From contig WPIO01000003.1 of the NCBI GenBank assembly GCA_009760855.2, forward strand, positions 5,085,001 to 5,149,000: DNA of 64,000 bases, in the 5' to 3' direction. Each line of letters begins with the position of its first letter. The stretch's first letter is position 1. The notes under the pieces are model-generated. The model had not been told where the DNA came from. It saw nothing but the letters and a program-made list of their open reading frames with translations, and searched no databases. Positions 47,501 to 60,564 of this stretch are shown here, in pieces. This DNA comes from Cristatella mucedo. Taxonomy: Eukaryota; Bryozoa; Phylactolaemata; Cristatellidae. The position numbers and the translations under genes were made by a program.

Positions 47501-50500
47501 GCCACGTTTATACGATCATTTTTCTTTCATCTTGTTCACCAATCATCGGATAAGATTCAGTTGCTCAACAAAGTAGTCACGGGCTTTCTGTAATTTTAGT
47601 GGTAGCAAATGTCAACGTGGGATTGCGTAAAAGCCACTAGTGTGTGTTTTTTTGACGAACCCCAGGAAAGATTAGAAAAGGAAAGCGTGAGAAGTCGGTA
47701 TGAGAACTGTTTAGAGGTATAGGCCTATGCATGGCTTCAAGTTGGAGAGATTAGAATCTAAATGATGTGCCTCTCCATAGGGTTAGATAAACATTTGTGG
47801 CTGGTACGTCACTCTGACCAAATGATGTGTGCTGGGACACTTCGCGAGCCGGTTAGCGTAGCTGTGGTCTGAGAAAGAATTTATTTGCGGATGAACATCC
47901 GAGACTTCTACTTCTTGCTGGGTCTCACTGGGGAATACATTGTGGTTGGAGCGAGGAACATGTGAGGCGAAATGCTGCCATGAAGCTATTAACCTGCCAG
48001 CGGTCAAGAAAATTACTACCGTTTTATAAAGCAGCCGACAAGCAGAACGCGGATCGTTGCAAAAACGGACAGAGTATAACCAACAAACTGATTCAATATG
48101 CAGCAGTCCTAAATAATTTCGATTGGCTGACCAAGCTCTCATGTATACAAATCCTAATGCCGTTGGCTTCTCTTGAGGTGCGAGTAGTGATGAACCGTCG
48201 ATGAAGTAAGCGTGGCTGAACTCGGAACTGCAGGTCAAGGTAAATCCGCAGGGTGTAGCTTAGGGTTCCTGGCTGTAAAGCTGACCCAGCCAGCAAATAA
48301 CACCTACGCGAGAGCATTCCCGCTAGAAAATTGTTTGTTGTGACATTGCGATGCATAGCTACAGCTTCACTTACTTTGCAGTGTAGTGGCATTTTCGTGC
48401 ACCTTACGGCTTATGCAGCTGAGGGGTAGTTAGTTGTAGTTCACGAACAGTACCGAAAGCTAGGAGTAACACTACAAGAGTGAGTTTATAACTATCGCTC
48501 AATCAGTACTCTAAAAGCTGTCAATCATGCATCGTCCCGTCGTTTTTAGTAGGTTTGTTTTGCTTCAATCGCACGAAGTGGTTTGCCACCTCTCTTGAGA
48601 AAAATGACACTATTCATTGGCCAACTTCCCGATGGCTCGGCATACAATGGCTCACACAAGTTGTGACGGACATGTCATACATGGTCCTGTGGCGCTTTAG
48701 ACATTTCCGATGGTACGTTAAGAGCTTCTAAAGCTTTGGCACTCGTATTTTTTTGCGACGATGCAATATTAGAAGCGAAGGCTTATATTCATTTTCACGA
48801 GAACTTGCACATAAAAGCCTCATCTAATTTGCTTCCAAAATCGAAAAAGCGTCTTCTGGACACTAACAGAAAGCTCTTTCAATTATAAATTCAGCATGAT
48901 TGCTGAACAGTTCATGTTTTGCGATGATGAAGAAACGCAGCTAGATAGCAGCTTCTTTAGCCGAGTCATCAACTTAACTCAGCTAACAGCGCAACCGCCG
49001 TTAACTCATACCTGCCCCTATGAAATAGCCCAGCTTGGGCGAACAGCTATCCCAGGCTGTTGATGGTTCATTTACTTGATAAACGTATATTTAAATATGT
49101 CCCTCGTCTAGCTAGACCTGCCTGGAGGGATTAGGTTGTTCATCTATACTATGTTTAGTTGCTATATAATTTACAGCCGCCGGGCCATAGTAACTAACGA
49201 GTCCATCATCACTGCACCTAATTAAAACTGAAAATCCTCGATCTCTTTTTACGGTAATTCGCATACCACGAGGCAAGGAAGGGACGTGCCGTGGTTACAG
49301 GGACCACGACGCCGCCAGGTACCTAATCGAACTAGTGGGTCGTTCGCAGGGAATTCGTCTGCAAACTTCGGTTTGATTGTATTCCTCCATTGATGATATG
49401 CCGCTAGCTGGACCAGCTGTCTAGCTGGACCAGCTGTCTAGCTAGAGCAGCTTGAAACGGGTCATAATTATAAAATAACTGGCCATTCTGTCTGTCATTC
49501 CCATCGAGGTGGTAGAAAACGTGACACTTATAGCACGGTACTAGAACTTCAGGCTCGCAAACAGGGCCCCTCATATCTGCATTTACTTGCTATTTTTTTG
49601 ATAGATTAAACAGAGCGAAAGTAACGCAAATCGCCAGCCCCGGTCTCATAAAAAAAATCTCCTATTAAATTACGTAAGCTGATAGTCCAAGCTGATAGTC
49701 CACTGCAGTTGGAGCTGATTGTTTACTCTGTAAGCAGTGAGTTCTTTCATGACGATTATATGCCTCGTTGCGCCTTACCATTGCTCCTGAAGATTTTTAG
49801 CTCCTTGGCTTAAAATATTGATTCGTTAGTGCATAAATTTTAAAGGACTATCATTCTCGGATTGCAAGCCAACTCTACACAAAATACGAGCTCAATCTCT
49901 AGCACATTGGATATGACGGAGCTAAAGCTAATGCCAAGCTTGATACGTGCGCGTGCGAAAGAAAGCCTATCAGCTAATAACCGACTACGTATTATGTTTA
50001 AGCTCTTACGCAACAAAGAAGGGCATTCAAATTGACTGAAAAGAAGCTGGAATTTCTTTTATCTTCCGTTTGAAATACATTCTCTTTGCCCATTCAATCT
50101 CATAACAGCTTCCGGTCGCTGTGTATTTTGAAATTACGGAGTCAGCTGAGGGATGTAAGTTTTTTAGTCTAAATTCAATACAATCTGTAGGAGCTAAGGA
50201 ACTGTCGGTGCGGTCACCAATGGATGAAGTCACAATCACAGCTAAGCACAAAGAATAATATGTGCCTGTGTAACGCGATAAATGATGAGACTTAATATCG
50301 TACGTCGGGAAGCAAGGTGCAAGGAATGGGTTAAAATTGAAGCGAGCGAGCGGTCGTCCAAGTCAATTTAGAACTTCTGAGTAGCTTTAATTGTTAAAGC
50401 TGAATATAAGAATTGCTGTCTGAATAATGAGAGGTCGTCTACTCTACCGACTAAGTCATCCGTGACTTCACTCGTCGCAAGATGAAAGAGCCAAGAATTA

Positions 50501-52140
50501 CGCTTGGTGATGGAGCCGCAATAGCTTCCACGCCGTCTGTTGGTAAGAGTTTTAATCCGCACTGCATCCATCATACTTCGAAAAGTAACTGATAATCGGA
50601 CTGACCTATAGAGGCCGGCACGCTACGTTTATAGGGACAGCGATACACTCACCCAAGTGAAAACCTTCCAGGAAACTATTTTCCGCTGAACGGAAGCGTT
50701 ACATGCATCCAGTAGACGAGCAATGTTTCCGAGCTCCTATATGGTAGGGTATTTTATGTCAGCAAATGGGCATGATGGTAGGCGGGGCAATACGATACAA
50801 GAATACTTATCTGTTAAATCTTATTTGATGAATAGGGCCAGTTTGGCATCTGCAAGACTTGTGCAGCGTTGTATAAACTCTACGGAGTTACACAACTTCG
50901 AAATGTGAGCACCACTAGGCGCTGCAATTACTCTAAGCAGTATTTTTATTAAGGACGATATTTGTAGTTTTGCATTGATATGGGCCGCACCTACACCGCG
51001 TGATTGTATTGGCTGGTGTTTAGAAGATTTGAATTCATCTGGTGCTACAAACTCCGCTGGCGGATTGACGCATACCTAAGCCGAACTATCCTCGCTGTCA
51101 GCCAGTCCCTTTGAACAGAATTGCAGCCATATATTACCCAAAAGAAGCTTCACTTTCGTTATAGAGCTATAGCATACGTACGCATGACGCGTGCCTTTTC
51201 CGACAATGTAGCATGATCCTATCATGTCTCTTACGACAAGTCAGCAATTATTCAGCTTCCCGTGAACATTCCATTCAATCGGAGGCGACTTACCATAGTC
51301 ATGAGTAGTGCCTCACTTTATTTGCTCACTCAAACTATAATTCGGCAATTGACAATCAATATGATCAGCAGCTATCACTACGTTTTTCAAATTTTTAATA
51401 GTGGTGTATTCAAAGCACATAAATAATCTAGGTGTGTATTTGCTGCTTTAGAACGAATAGCGACTGCAAACTGTCGTCTTGACATATTCTTAGCTTCTGC
51501 TAAAAACATTTGCACGTCTACCTAAATAATAAGCTAATTTTGTTGATTAGTTCGGTAGCCCTTGAACATAGCATAGCCACAGACGTCAGGTTACATTTAA
51601 TATTGCAAAAACATATCCAATCAAAAAGAGAAATTAACTACTGCACTGATGCAATCGCAGAGTTGATTTATCATTTCAGCTGTATGTTAGTCCATTCAGA
51701 ATATGCCGAGTTCTTGAATTATCAGGGGACAAAGCTAAACTGTAAATGAAACTTCGTAATTCAATTGCTTGTACCAAAACCTGTTTCGAAAACGTACCTC
51801 GATTTACCACTGCTCAAAACGTTGCTTAGAAAGTCACCTATGAGATATTGGTCAAAATGTTGCTTGCAGGCGTTTTGCCTCCAGTTTACACATGCGAAGG
51901 ATGTGGCTTGCATAACAATGTTTCGGGCTTTTCTTTAAATGTGACATTGTCAAAACTTCAGATCGCGTTTCAACATGTTCGTATTTTAAAGGTACCCTAA
52001 AAAAGGTACCCTCAAGGTAAAGGTACCTTAAAGGTACCTTACACAAATATGTGATTTTTAAGATGATCTTCTAGTTGCTTTCACATTTTTCATAGTGCTT
52101 CTCTACATGAAGTCTTTGTTCAAATATCTTCATATCGGCC
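47500..52140. other. Mostly unannotated intergenic sequence
   Basis: No exon recognised with confidence. Holds the 49.4 kb tandem duplication and a GGTACC cluster near 52000. A minus-strand open frame of about 150 codons ends at 47783 without recognisable motifs. Confidence 0.5.
49405..49450. repeat. Short tandem duplication
   Basis: GCTGGACCAGCTGTCTA is present twice in direct succession followed by a third, mutated GCTAGAGCAGCT. Each unit is itself partly palindromic (AGCTGGACCAGCT). Confidence 0.85.
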
Positions 52141-52149
52141 AGCGTTCGA

Positions 52150-52555
52150 CCGATACTCTACCTGAAGTAGGTTCACAAGTCCTAACAAACTATCGCTCAG
52201 TTTCTGTTTGAAAATTGTAGCTTGCTAAAAATCTACCTTGCTCGTTGGTTCAGTTCATGATAGGCTGAGATTCAGTTTTGGTGGATGTTTCAAAAAAAGC
52301 CTCCGGTTCAATGTCACTGGTTATAATTATGACTGCCAGGCTTGTGGCAAATCCCAGAGGTTCAACCGTATGTCTTCTTTGCAGAAGGAGCTTCGAAGGC
52401 ACGCGGCTAATCAACGGATAGAGATTTGCGTTTTTGCACGTACATGCAAAGCCCGCACTGGCTTGGCTCCCAAATACCTTTCTGAACTGCTGCACCAGTT
52501 TCATCTTCCAAGCGCTCCTCTAGTCCTCAATGGAAAATACATTAATTAACTTTTT
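52150..52555 (+). mobile_element. LINE reverse-transcriptase C-terminal fragment
   Basis: Contains a recognisable LINE RT C-terminal motif: RIEICVFARTCKARTGLAPK followed by YLSELLHQF, matching the usual RI.[FY]K.L.LTFKA..GLAP.YLSELL. A short NYRSVS remnant lies at about 52185. Its sequence differs from LINE-A, so it probably comes from another CR1/L2-type family. No tail identified. Confidence 0.7.
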
Positions 52556-53361
52556 GACGTCTCAGCTTAAAGACCGTTGGCAGAACTAGAAATGCCCCTT
52601 ATTACTTATAACAAAATAGAAGCAACTAGACCTGCTAGTGTGTACTAACCGCTATCAGGCTATATTTAAAGGAAAAATTTGAAGCAGCTATGTCCCAACA
52701 CTACTATCTTTGAACGTAAATCGCGTTTTCTCGATAGTACACATTAATCCCAATTTAGAAAGTTCCTCAAATGGTTTCTGAATGCAAAGAGAAAGCAGTT
52801 CTGGTAAAATGCCCAACGCCCACACTTTCCGGGTTTTGCAACTTTCGCTCGAGGTTACCGAGAGGTGCTTAGTTGCATTTTCAAATAACGAAACAGTTAG
52901 AAGAGCCGGCAGCACTAATAGCGTCGCTGTAGTCCGATATACATAACGTTTGCATCTCTTCTACATGGCTCGTAGCATAACCCTGAATTCGGTTTGAAAA
53001 ACAAAATTACTGATCACATTTTTATAATATATTTCTACCTATATTTTGGACAATGTGATTGATTAAAAATCCGCGAAATCCAAGAATGCATCGGTTGAAA
53101 GATTATTCATTTGAGAAATTCATATTAGGGCGAATGGAGTTATACAGATTCTTTAGGTATGAGCTTCTAACCTTAGGCTACTTTTCACCGATGCATTTCC
53201 CATCGACAATTGGTCGGAGAAAATAATAGCAGAACGGGCCGCACCGTAAATAATTCCACGTGCGAGACCGCTCAAGCGGCTCCCCATCATCTCCCATCAG
53301 AGTCAATCATTCATTGGCTGCAGGTCAATGTCTGACTCGGAGTTTTCGTGGACATCGACAT

Positions 53362-53651
53362 TCATGTTTTCCGTAGAGAAGACGGGTAAGTCGGTGAGTC
53401 TCCACTGAGGAAGCTCGGCGATGCATTGATAGCACTGGTCATAAGCGGTGGAGGCTTGTACAAGTGATACGCCAGGCTAAATAATGTCAAAGTGACCACC
53501 TTCACGCTTGCACACAGGATGAATGCGTTGCGGCTCATTAGGTCATTGTCGTATATCCAACAGGACCCGAGCTCGCCATTATCCAGGTCCTGCCATATTA
53601 CACACGCAGTGTCAACAATCTTTCCAAACAAGATGGGACCCGGTACAGTAC
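53362..53651 (-). CDS. SLCO/OATP transporter gene B, last coding exon
   Basis: Encodes the C-terminal end of a second OATP. It enters after a TTGCAG acceptor and reads (G)TVPGPILFGKIVDTACVIWQ, then GSCWIYDNDLMSRNAF, a TM12 stretch and a short cytoplasmic tail LAYHLYKPPPL ... SLRKT with stop TGA at 53364-53362. The family pattern TxPGPIxFGxxIDxxCxxW ... G.C..YDN...R is clear, with the usual loop cysteines present. The tail is short with no recognised extra domain, though its last residues KT are unlike a canonical class-I PDZ end. This is not gene A's missing 3' end: it lies upstream of gene A on the same strand, so it is a separate tandem paralogue. Confidence 0.93.
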
Positions 53652-54154
53652 CTGCAAAGCAAAGCGTGATAGTGTTATTAAGGTGCTGGTCAGAGTCACC
53701 ACGGTGATGAAGTGGCCACAGTGCAAGCTAAGCCATGACATCGCTTATTCTGAAGCATATTAAGCACTCCACAGGCGCCTAGCTGCAAAGCTGGCTATAT
53801 CTTACGTCTGCGGTAAAGACATACATGCCAGTGTCATTCCTTATCCATTATATTGTTCACAATTGACCATTTCACTGAGGCTATAGCTCGGAGTTATCGG
53901 AATACTCGTTATCGCCCAAAGCGGAGAGCTTTAAAGAGCAACGCATTTCTCAAAGCTCCAGCCCGTCGCAAAGTACACCCCTCAACCACAACTAGTCTCA
54001 TCATTTTCAATGAATCGATAAGAATAGCGGAAATGCATTGTCATTTAAACCTCGTGCAAGTTTATAAGAGCGCTGACTGCCGGGCAAGTCAGCAGGGGTC
54101 TATGGGTTTTGCCCCCAGAGCACCTGAACGATTAACCGAGGCAACAGGATGTAG

Positions 54155-54330
54155 GAATAATCATAATAACGCACTTGATAAAGCGCCCTCAGATAACTCA
54201 ATCTCTTTACATTTGCTGCAAAGGTAAACGCGATTGAATAGTGAGTAATATCATGCTCTATAAACAACATGAATAACATGGTTAGGGGTGACATGTGCAG
54301 GGTCAGCCAGCAAATGTGGTTGATGGCCGA
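54155..54330 (-). mobile_element. LINE-A 3' UTR fragment
   Basis: Reverse complement of the last about 175 bp of LINE-A: degraded tail, conserved 3' segment and the 3' UTR block with ACATGGTTAGGGGTGACATG. Lies in the last intron of SLCO gene B. Confidence 0.88.
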
Positions 54331-55334
54331 GACAGAAAGCAAAAGAACCGCGTAAAATTAACACGATAAGCATGACCTAAGAAAGACCGGAGCAGGACTG
54401 AAGAAGAACCTCAGCTTAAACAGAACTTTAGAAGGAGTTAACAAGTTCTGTTACGGGTCCGTCTTGGGCACGAAGATTACAGGGCAGCCGTGGTTCTCAC
54501 TACGATCGCTATATTTGTACGAGGGTGTCAGAGGTTTGCAGGGCGTCACAGTTTTGCTTGGCATCTTCAACGTCTTTTGGCCCAAAATCCACCAGGCACG
54601 AAGGAAGCTCTAGGGTAAAGGGAGGCACAGCCTTTGAACTCTCTTTCGCTCCGAGATCGTCCCTGGAGAAAGAACTTACTGTCTTTGTGGAGCCCTCCTG
54701 GTACAAAATTGAAGAACTACGTGGCTTTTAAACCACCTCGTGACTCTGGTCAAATACGTGACTATCGGTAATTTTAGTAGTTACCTATATGACCTGGAGA
54801 TTCATATATGTCACCTCTGATTTCTTTAATTCGGCACCACAGCAGAACTACCAGGATATCACATTTTCTATCAGCTCTAAAAGCCTTTTAGCAAGTGTTT
54901 GCATTTCCGCTACTTTTAGAAACGACTAAGCGATTCTTTAGAATATTTTGGAAGGTACAAGCGTGCTCTCACTGAACAATAATAATTATTCTCCCATCTT
55001 TAGCATGGCAACTTTCAAGAGTCGCGTTTTACACGCTACCGCTAACAAGTGCTCAGGTTTTTATTGTAGTTAAAGTAAACTGGACGTATGAGGAATAAAA
55101 CTGGTCTTAAATTGCCCGCCGGTTAAACATCATTTGAAAATGTGCTGCTTTTCGTTGCACTTCAGATTACTTCTGTTCACATCCCACGCGGTGGCGGTTT
55201 AGCACTTCCCTTACCATTTCCTTGACACCATTGCCTCATGAGTACAGAGCTTTCATTGCTACGTTGCTATGTAAAGCCGCATAAGAAATTATGGGAGAGC
55301 CCAACTTAAAAATACACTAGCTGATTTAACAGCC

Positions 55335-55500
55335 TCTTTTTTAAAGCGACAGGAAAGCCTATACGGCTATGACTGCGGTTTACGGTTTTCCACCAGCAGA
55401 AATAAAGGATCGCCCACTGCAGGATTCAAACCCACAACATCGGAACCGAGGACGTGTAAATACACCGCTTTACCTAGTGTGCCATCACGGCTCACCAGAA
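55335..55500 (-). mobile_element. SINE family 2
   Basis: Minus strand: GAGCCGTGATGGCACACTAG head, B box GGGTTTGAATCC, then GTGGGCGATCCTTTATTTCT and CAGTCATAGCCGTATAGGCT, matching the body of the 33.6 kb copy. In the last intron of SLCO gene B. Confidence 0.75.
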
Positions 55501-57439
55501 GAAGAAATTTCTTGCACCAGAAATTTAATCAGTTGACTAGCTAAGTTTACTTACAGATTAATAAGTTCAGAGGATCGATTTTATTATGCGATCTTAGAAA
55601 CAACTCTCAGCTTCGTTGCATTAGACTTGTACTTCGTAATATGCAAAATGAGCTCAAAATAACTAGTCGAATATGAAATTAAATCATTTATTAATAGCTT
55701 AAGTGTGCAAGAATTGAAGTAGAATGTATTTATTATAACAAACACTGCCTAGATTACCTCGCGAGGTTTCACCTTACAAGCAAATACGTCCATATCGCGA
55801 AGCTGCAGTAGGTTACTGGAGGGGAGTATATTGTCATGCTCATATACTGCAATGCATCGCCCCTCGAGATCTTCCAGATCCATCGGCCGGCGAGTACTCG
55901 CAACTTTAGTTTTAACTACTTTAATTATATTTCATTAGCGTCAAGCAAACTTTGGTGGATTAGCTGAGAAAATAGAAGCACTAAATTGTAAGTAATATTT
56001 TCAACCTGGATTATAAAATATAAATACTGGTGGGCTTATGAAAATCGTTTCTATTGTGATGCTGCCTTCAGCTTGTTGCTATTCATGTAGCTTGTGCCAG
56101 TTCACATTATTTATCTGTCTTTATCAGTCTTTTCTTTATCAGTCTCTGGTTCAAGCTCTTAATTATTTCCAGACTCCTTTAAATAATCATCTTGATACCT
56201 TTGCATTGCTATGAGAATTATATCTCTCTTAAGGAACTCCTCCTTGTCTAGAAAAAACAAGCATGCAAGTTTGGTACTAGCATGCACAGTTTCAGTATGC
56301 ATAACCAAATTGTAGACGATTCATAAGGTCAGAGCAGGGGCTTTGAGAAACAAGTAGGCTTTAGCTTCAGTCTGAATGTCCTCAGCTGAAAGGATCTAGT
56401 GTAATCAGTAGGTAGCCAGATAGAGCACTGGTCCTAAAGGAGAGTGTTTAAAGATATGAGATTAGTTAGAGAAACGGGTAAAAGATTAGAGTCGGGGTGC
56501 ATAGGCGGTAGGTGGACAAGCCTGGTTATTTTAGATACACATGTAAGAGTAAAATAATGCAAATGTCTGAATGTGAGTGTCACATTCTTTCAGTTAGCGG
56601 GCTGCTTTGCTTAGCACTGGGCTAGTCAAATGGCCTGAATCGGCTTACATAAATCGGACGGATGTGCTCCGATCAACGTCACCTCACACTAATAGATGAC
56701 GCAGGTAAGCAGGTTGTATTTTGGAGTAACGGACTGCAAGCTACTACTGACAAGTTGAGCCAATTTTTCTTAGAAAATAAAGCTGCTCTCAAATGGCCTT
56801 TCACAACTGATGATGTGAGCTTGGACTCCCAACAAATATCGGTGCTTGTGGGCTCGTTATGCATGACAGCTTAAGCTGCCCAAAAATTTTGCCTGCACTG
56901 GCGGCGTATTCAACAAAGGTATCGGTTACCTCACTCATCATCTGCGACCCACGATTTGTAGGAGCTGCTCTATATATTAACATTGGTTTTATTGATCAAC
57001 AACCGACGATTAAATGGCGTCTGGAGAACATGGACTCACATCTTCTACGTCCAGTTTTTCACAATTTAAAGACATTCTTTAAAAAAAACAAATTTTTACG
57101 AGTTGTTTAGATTGTGATACACAGGCTGCCGAAATGACGGTACCTCAACCTGCATACTTAATGTAATTTTCGACCTGAGGCTAACAGAATCAGGCCCAAA
57201 AAATAATTATTTCTGCTTTTTTGCATGATTCAAAAGTGGCTGCCTGCTTGTCTACTGTCGGCGGCAGCTTCAAGTTATTTTTAAAAATCCAAAACAGTCA
57301 TTGTATACGGCTAGATAAGCTTGCTAGGCAGGTAGAAATGAGGTTTAATGTCAAAACACTTCAAGCGGAATGCGTTCATTCTTTGTGATCTTGGTTAAGT
57401 CGTACAATAACGTCTTATTCGTCAACCTTCGTGGGTGGT

Positions 57440-57530
57440 ATAATAATAACAATGAAAATTCACTTGATAAAGCGCCCTCAGAGAACTTAATCTCTCTCTA
57501 GGCGTTTTGCATTTGCTGCAAAGTGATATG
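57440..57530 (-). mobile_element. LINE-A tail fragment
   Basis: About 90 bp, minus strand: ATAATAATAA tail, then AAGCGCCCTCAGAGAACTTA and the GCATTTGCTGCAAAG block. It is too short to tell a LINE from a SINE carrying the same tail. Confidence 0.8.
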
Positions 57531-57671
57531 GTATGGTATCTGGACTGAACTCCACTGTTCAAACAAAGAACTAAAAATCGCTAAATGGTTCTGAATGTGT
57601 AACAAAGAGATTGCACTGACCAAGTCATGTCTATCAAAGTAAAATTTAGCCTGGCAAGAGAAACAACACGT

Positions 57672-58030
57672 GCGCTGACTGGCAGCAGAGTAGGGCACCT
57701 TGTTTCAAGCATTTCGCACGTAAATAACACATTTCGCACGAGTTCGCAGCAGATCGCGGAATATCTAGAAACTTCAAATCTGCTTAGCGGAGTGTGCGCT
57801 GGCTGGCAGCAGAGTGCTGCACCTTGTTTTGAGCATTTCGCACTCAAATAACACATTTCGCACGAGTTCGCAGCAGATCGCGGAATATCTAGAAACTTCA
57901 AATCTGCATGTCGGAGCGTGCGCTGGCTGGCAGCAGAGTGCTGCACCTTGTTTTGAGCATTTCGCACTCGAATAACACATTTCGCACAAGTTCGCAGCGG
58001 ATCGCGGCTGTCTTAACAGATCTGCTTGAA
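57672..58030. repeat. Three-copy 124 bp minisatellite
   Basis: Units start at 57672, 57796 and 57920 with GCGCTGRCTGGCAGCAGAG and contain GAGCATTTCGCAC, CACATTTCGCACRAGTTCGC and GCGGAATATCTAGAAACTTC. Spacing is exactly 124 bp twice. The third unit degrades after CAGCGGATCGCGG. 124 is not a multiple of three and frames change between units, so it is not a coding repeat. In the last intron of SLCO gene B. Confidence 0.9.
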
Positions 58031-58254
58031 AATCAAAAACAAAGGGGCTGTTAGGTCTTACATGGTTTAGCATTCTGTAGGGGAGCTCGTGCTTAAACTT
58101 ATTCAGTAATTCTTTACTGCTATGAAAGAGCTTCAGAGTTTTTAAGTGGATTTCCGATAGCTAGATTCAATGTATAATGCTAAGTCAGCTGGTGGATAGT
58201 AGGGGCTAAATGAATAGCTCTCAATCACAATCAGGCCAAACCAGTTCTATCAAA

Positions 58255-58317
58255 TTTCTCTCTCTCCCTACATCTCTCTTTCTCTGTCGCTCTCTCTCTC
58301 TCTCTCTTTCTTTCTTA

Positions 58318-58372
<55 letters not shown>

Positions 58373-58374
58373 AC
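58255..58374. repeat. CT microsatellite
   Basis: Interrupted (CT)n tract with CTTTCTTTCTTACTCTCTCC interruptions, about 120 bp. In the last intron of SLCO gene B. A shorter (CT)n of about 23 bp also occurs at 39399-39421. Confidence 0.93.
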
Positions 58375-58379
58375 TGCTG

Positions 58380-60560
58380 CTACTTCAGACCTTAGATAGT
58401 AGCTAAAATGCATCACAATCGGTTAGATCAGCCCAGCCCATTAGCCAAGCTGTTTGGCCAAAGCTACATGAACTCTGGCCTTACACTTAGGATTATCAGG
58501 GCCTAACTGGTTCCAACTGTATCGAGCGAGCCAGGTAAGCTGCTGGATAGCTCAATGTATTTGCTCTGGAAGGTTTGCTTCTCACTCATTTGACAAATAG
58601 ATGGCAAACTGTCCTCAGTGTTTTATCTCGGTAAGTAATAGTATTTCTTCCATAGAAGTGACAATTTTAGCCCAATAAATCTCAATACTGAGTTCGAAAT
58701 CTGTATATAAATTTGCTAATATAGATGCACAGTATAATTTTGCTCAGCAAAGTCACATCGATCGAAGTTACAACTAATGAATTAGAATGTAATGTACCAT
58801 AGCTTTATGGTAGTCGCTAACAATTTAACAGAAGCCGGGGCACATGACTTAGGAACGGGATTATGAAATTTGCTTTTTGACGCCATTCCTAAAGAACAAT
58901 TTGCCGACGGTTCATTAAATAGAATCATGAAATTTTTATAAACACAGATTCTAGGCGCTGCAATAGGATTATTCTGCAACAAAAGGGGATGAATCTGCTG
59001 AGGCCCCCAGATATTTGTATTTTCCGGAACCCCCACCGTAGTAATACCAACTTAAACCACAAATTTTGCGTTCCAAATTCAGAGGAAAGGATGCTGAAAC
59101 GAGAATATCTCATCATATCCAAACAATTTCTGTGAACTCAATTCAACCCATGATAGGAAGCCAGAAGGAATTGTAAGACCAATTCTTGGCAGATTGAATT
59201 TGCCACTTCGGGAAAAGAGTTAGGCTACTCACATCGAGTGCAACTGCATTGTATGTGAGTCAGCTCAATTTTTTAGGGAATCAATTATAGGTTAATATAA
59301 CACGTAAGCTAAATACATGTTGGTGCTCTGCAGAAATGTTCCTGCGGTAACGAAAGATAGAAATGAGAAGAAAAAATGAAAAAGATGAACAAACGCTTAA
59401 TCCACTCAACCAAGTCACAGATGAGTCCATGATGAGATCGCAACCGCAGCGGAAGCAGCAGCGATTATAGCCAGGGCACCAGCACACGTGGTGGCTGTAG
59501 GGACATTATCAGTTTCGCATGCAGCCGTAGCGGCTGCAGCCGCTACTTAAAAAGTAGAGAACATTCATTTTAACCGTACTTTTGAATTCCCGAGCACGAA
59601 GGCTCACCCAAAAACTTCCCATCATTTGAGAGGAAATTACTGCTTGTAAAGTATGCTCAGCACAACTAGCTACATCGTATTACGCACATTCGTCCACTAC
59701 GATACGCCAATTGGCTGGTACTAATATAAGGCTGCAGAAAAGAAAGTGTAGCCGAGCGATCGCGGTAAACTAAGCGTCAGAAACTCTAGCCCCCTAATGT
59801 CTAAAAAAGGAAATAGAATCAGGTGTCAAAGTTAACAAACTGACGCTACCTCCGGTTGCTAGAATTAGCATATCACATAAGTGTGTAAAAATCACAGTTC
59901 CTGGTTGCCCTTTTAAGTCTTCAAAGTACTTGAAGGTAGCGATTCTTACCGAGGCATTGGCTACCCTCGAAAGCCCGAAATATGTACCACATTTAGAAAA
60001 GCGACCCCAGAAGCTAGTTTCTCAGCTTTGCTTCGGCATACGGATTTAAGATAATTTTCTAGAAAAGGAATCACTTGCTAAGTGAAGAATGAAAATTTGC
60101 TACTAAGGGGAAAAGTGTGCGTATAACTTGCAACATCAGTGGGACGTTTGTTTTGATAAACAATTTGATCTTTTAAATAAGGCGGTGGTACTTTCCGTAC
60201 AGCTACCTCCGTGTTGTTTTTATTATTAGACATAATTATTTCCAGGTATTTTATATGTGGCTTGCAAAGCAATGCACCTTTAATGGACTAATTCTCACTC
60301 TTCAAATCGGGGCAATGAACCATTTCAAAGTGAACTCTTTTCAGAGTGTCCGAAGACGGTTTCAGGTGGCATACATTGAGCAAAAAACTTTCAACTTCCT
60401 GGGAAATTCAAAATTCACATAGCGACAATAAAAAGATAAAATAACCGCTGAAGTTGATAATTGCATGTTGTGTATGTAGATGGTAAAAAGACCATTTGCT
60501 AATAAATTTTAAAACAGGTGGGTGTATCTTGTGACAAACCTCATGGGCTCAGCTTTTCCC
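58380..60560. other. Unannotated intron sequence of SLCO gene B
   Basis: AT-rich, no recognised repeat family and no exon, within the 9.6 kb last intron of gene B. Confidence 0.55.
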
Positions 60561-60564
60561 TCCA

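Noticed and set aside
47783-48238. 151-codon minus-strand frame ending QPQMFI as a terminal exon
   Set aside because: The downstream half looks somewhat protein-like, but there is no recognisable motif, no poly(A) signal nearby and no partner exon.
56330-56560. Possible minus-strand LINE RT C-terminal remnant
   Set aside because: Only a vague match to the end of the C-terminal domain (SAEDIQTEAKAYLF); too weak to list.
57581-58073. Frames with internal repeats (for example CSKQGAALCCQPAH)
   Set aside because: The 124 bp unit length is not divisible by three, so successive units are read in different frames; minisatellite artefact.
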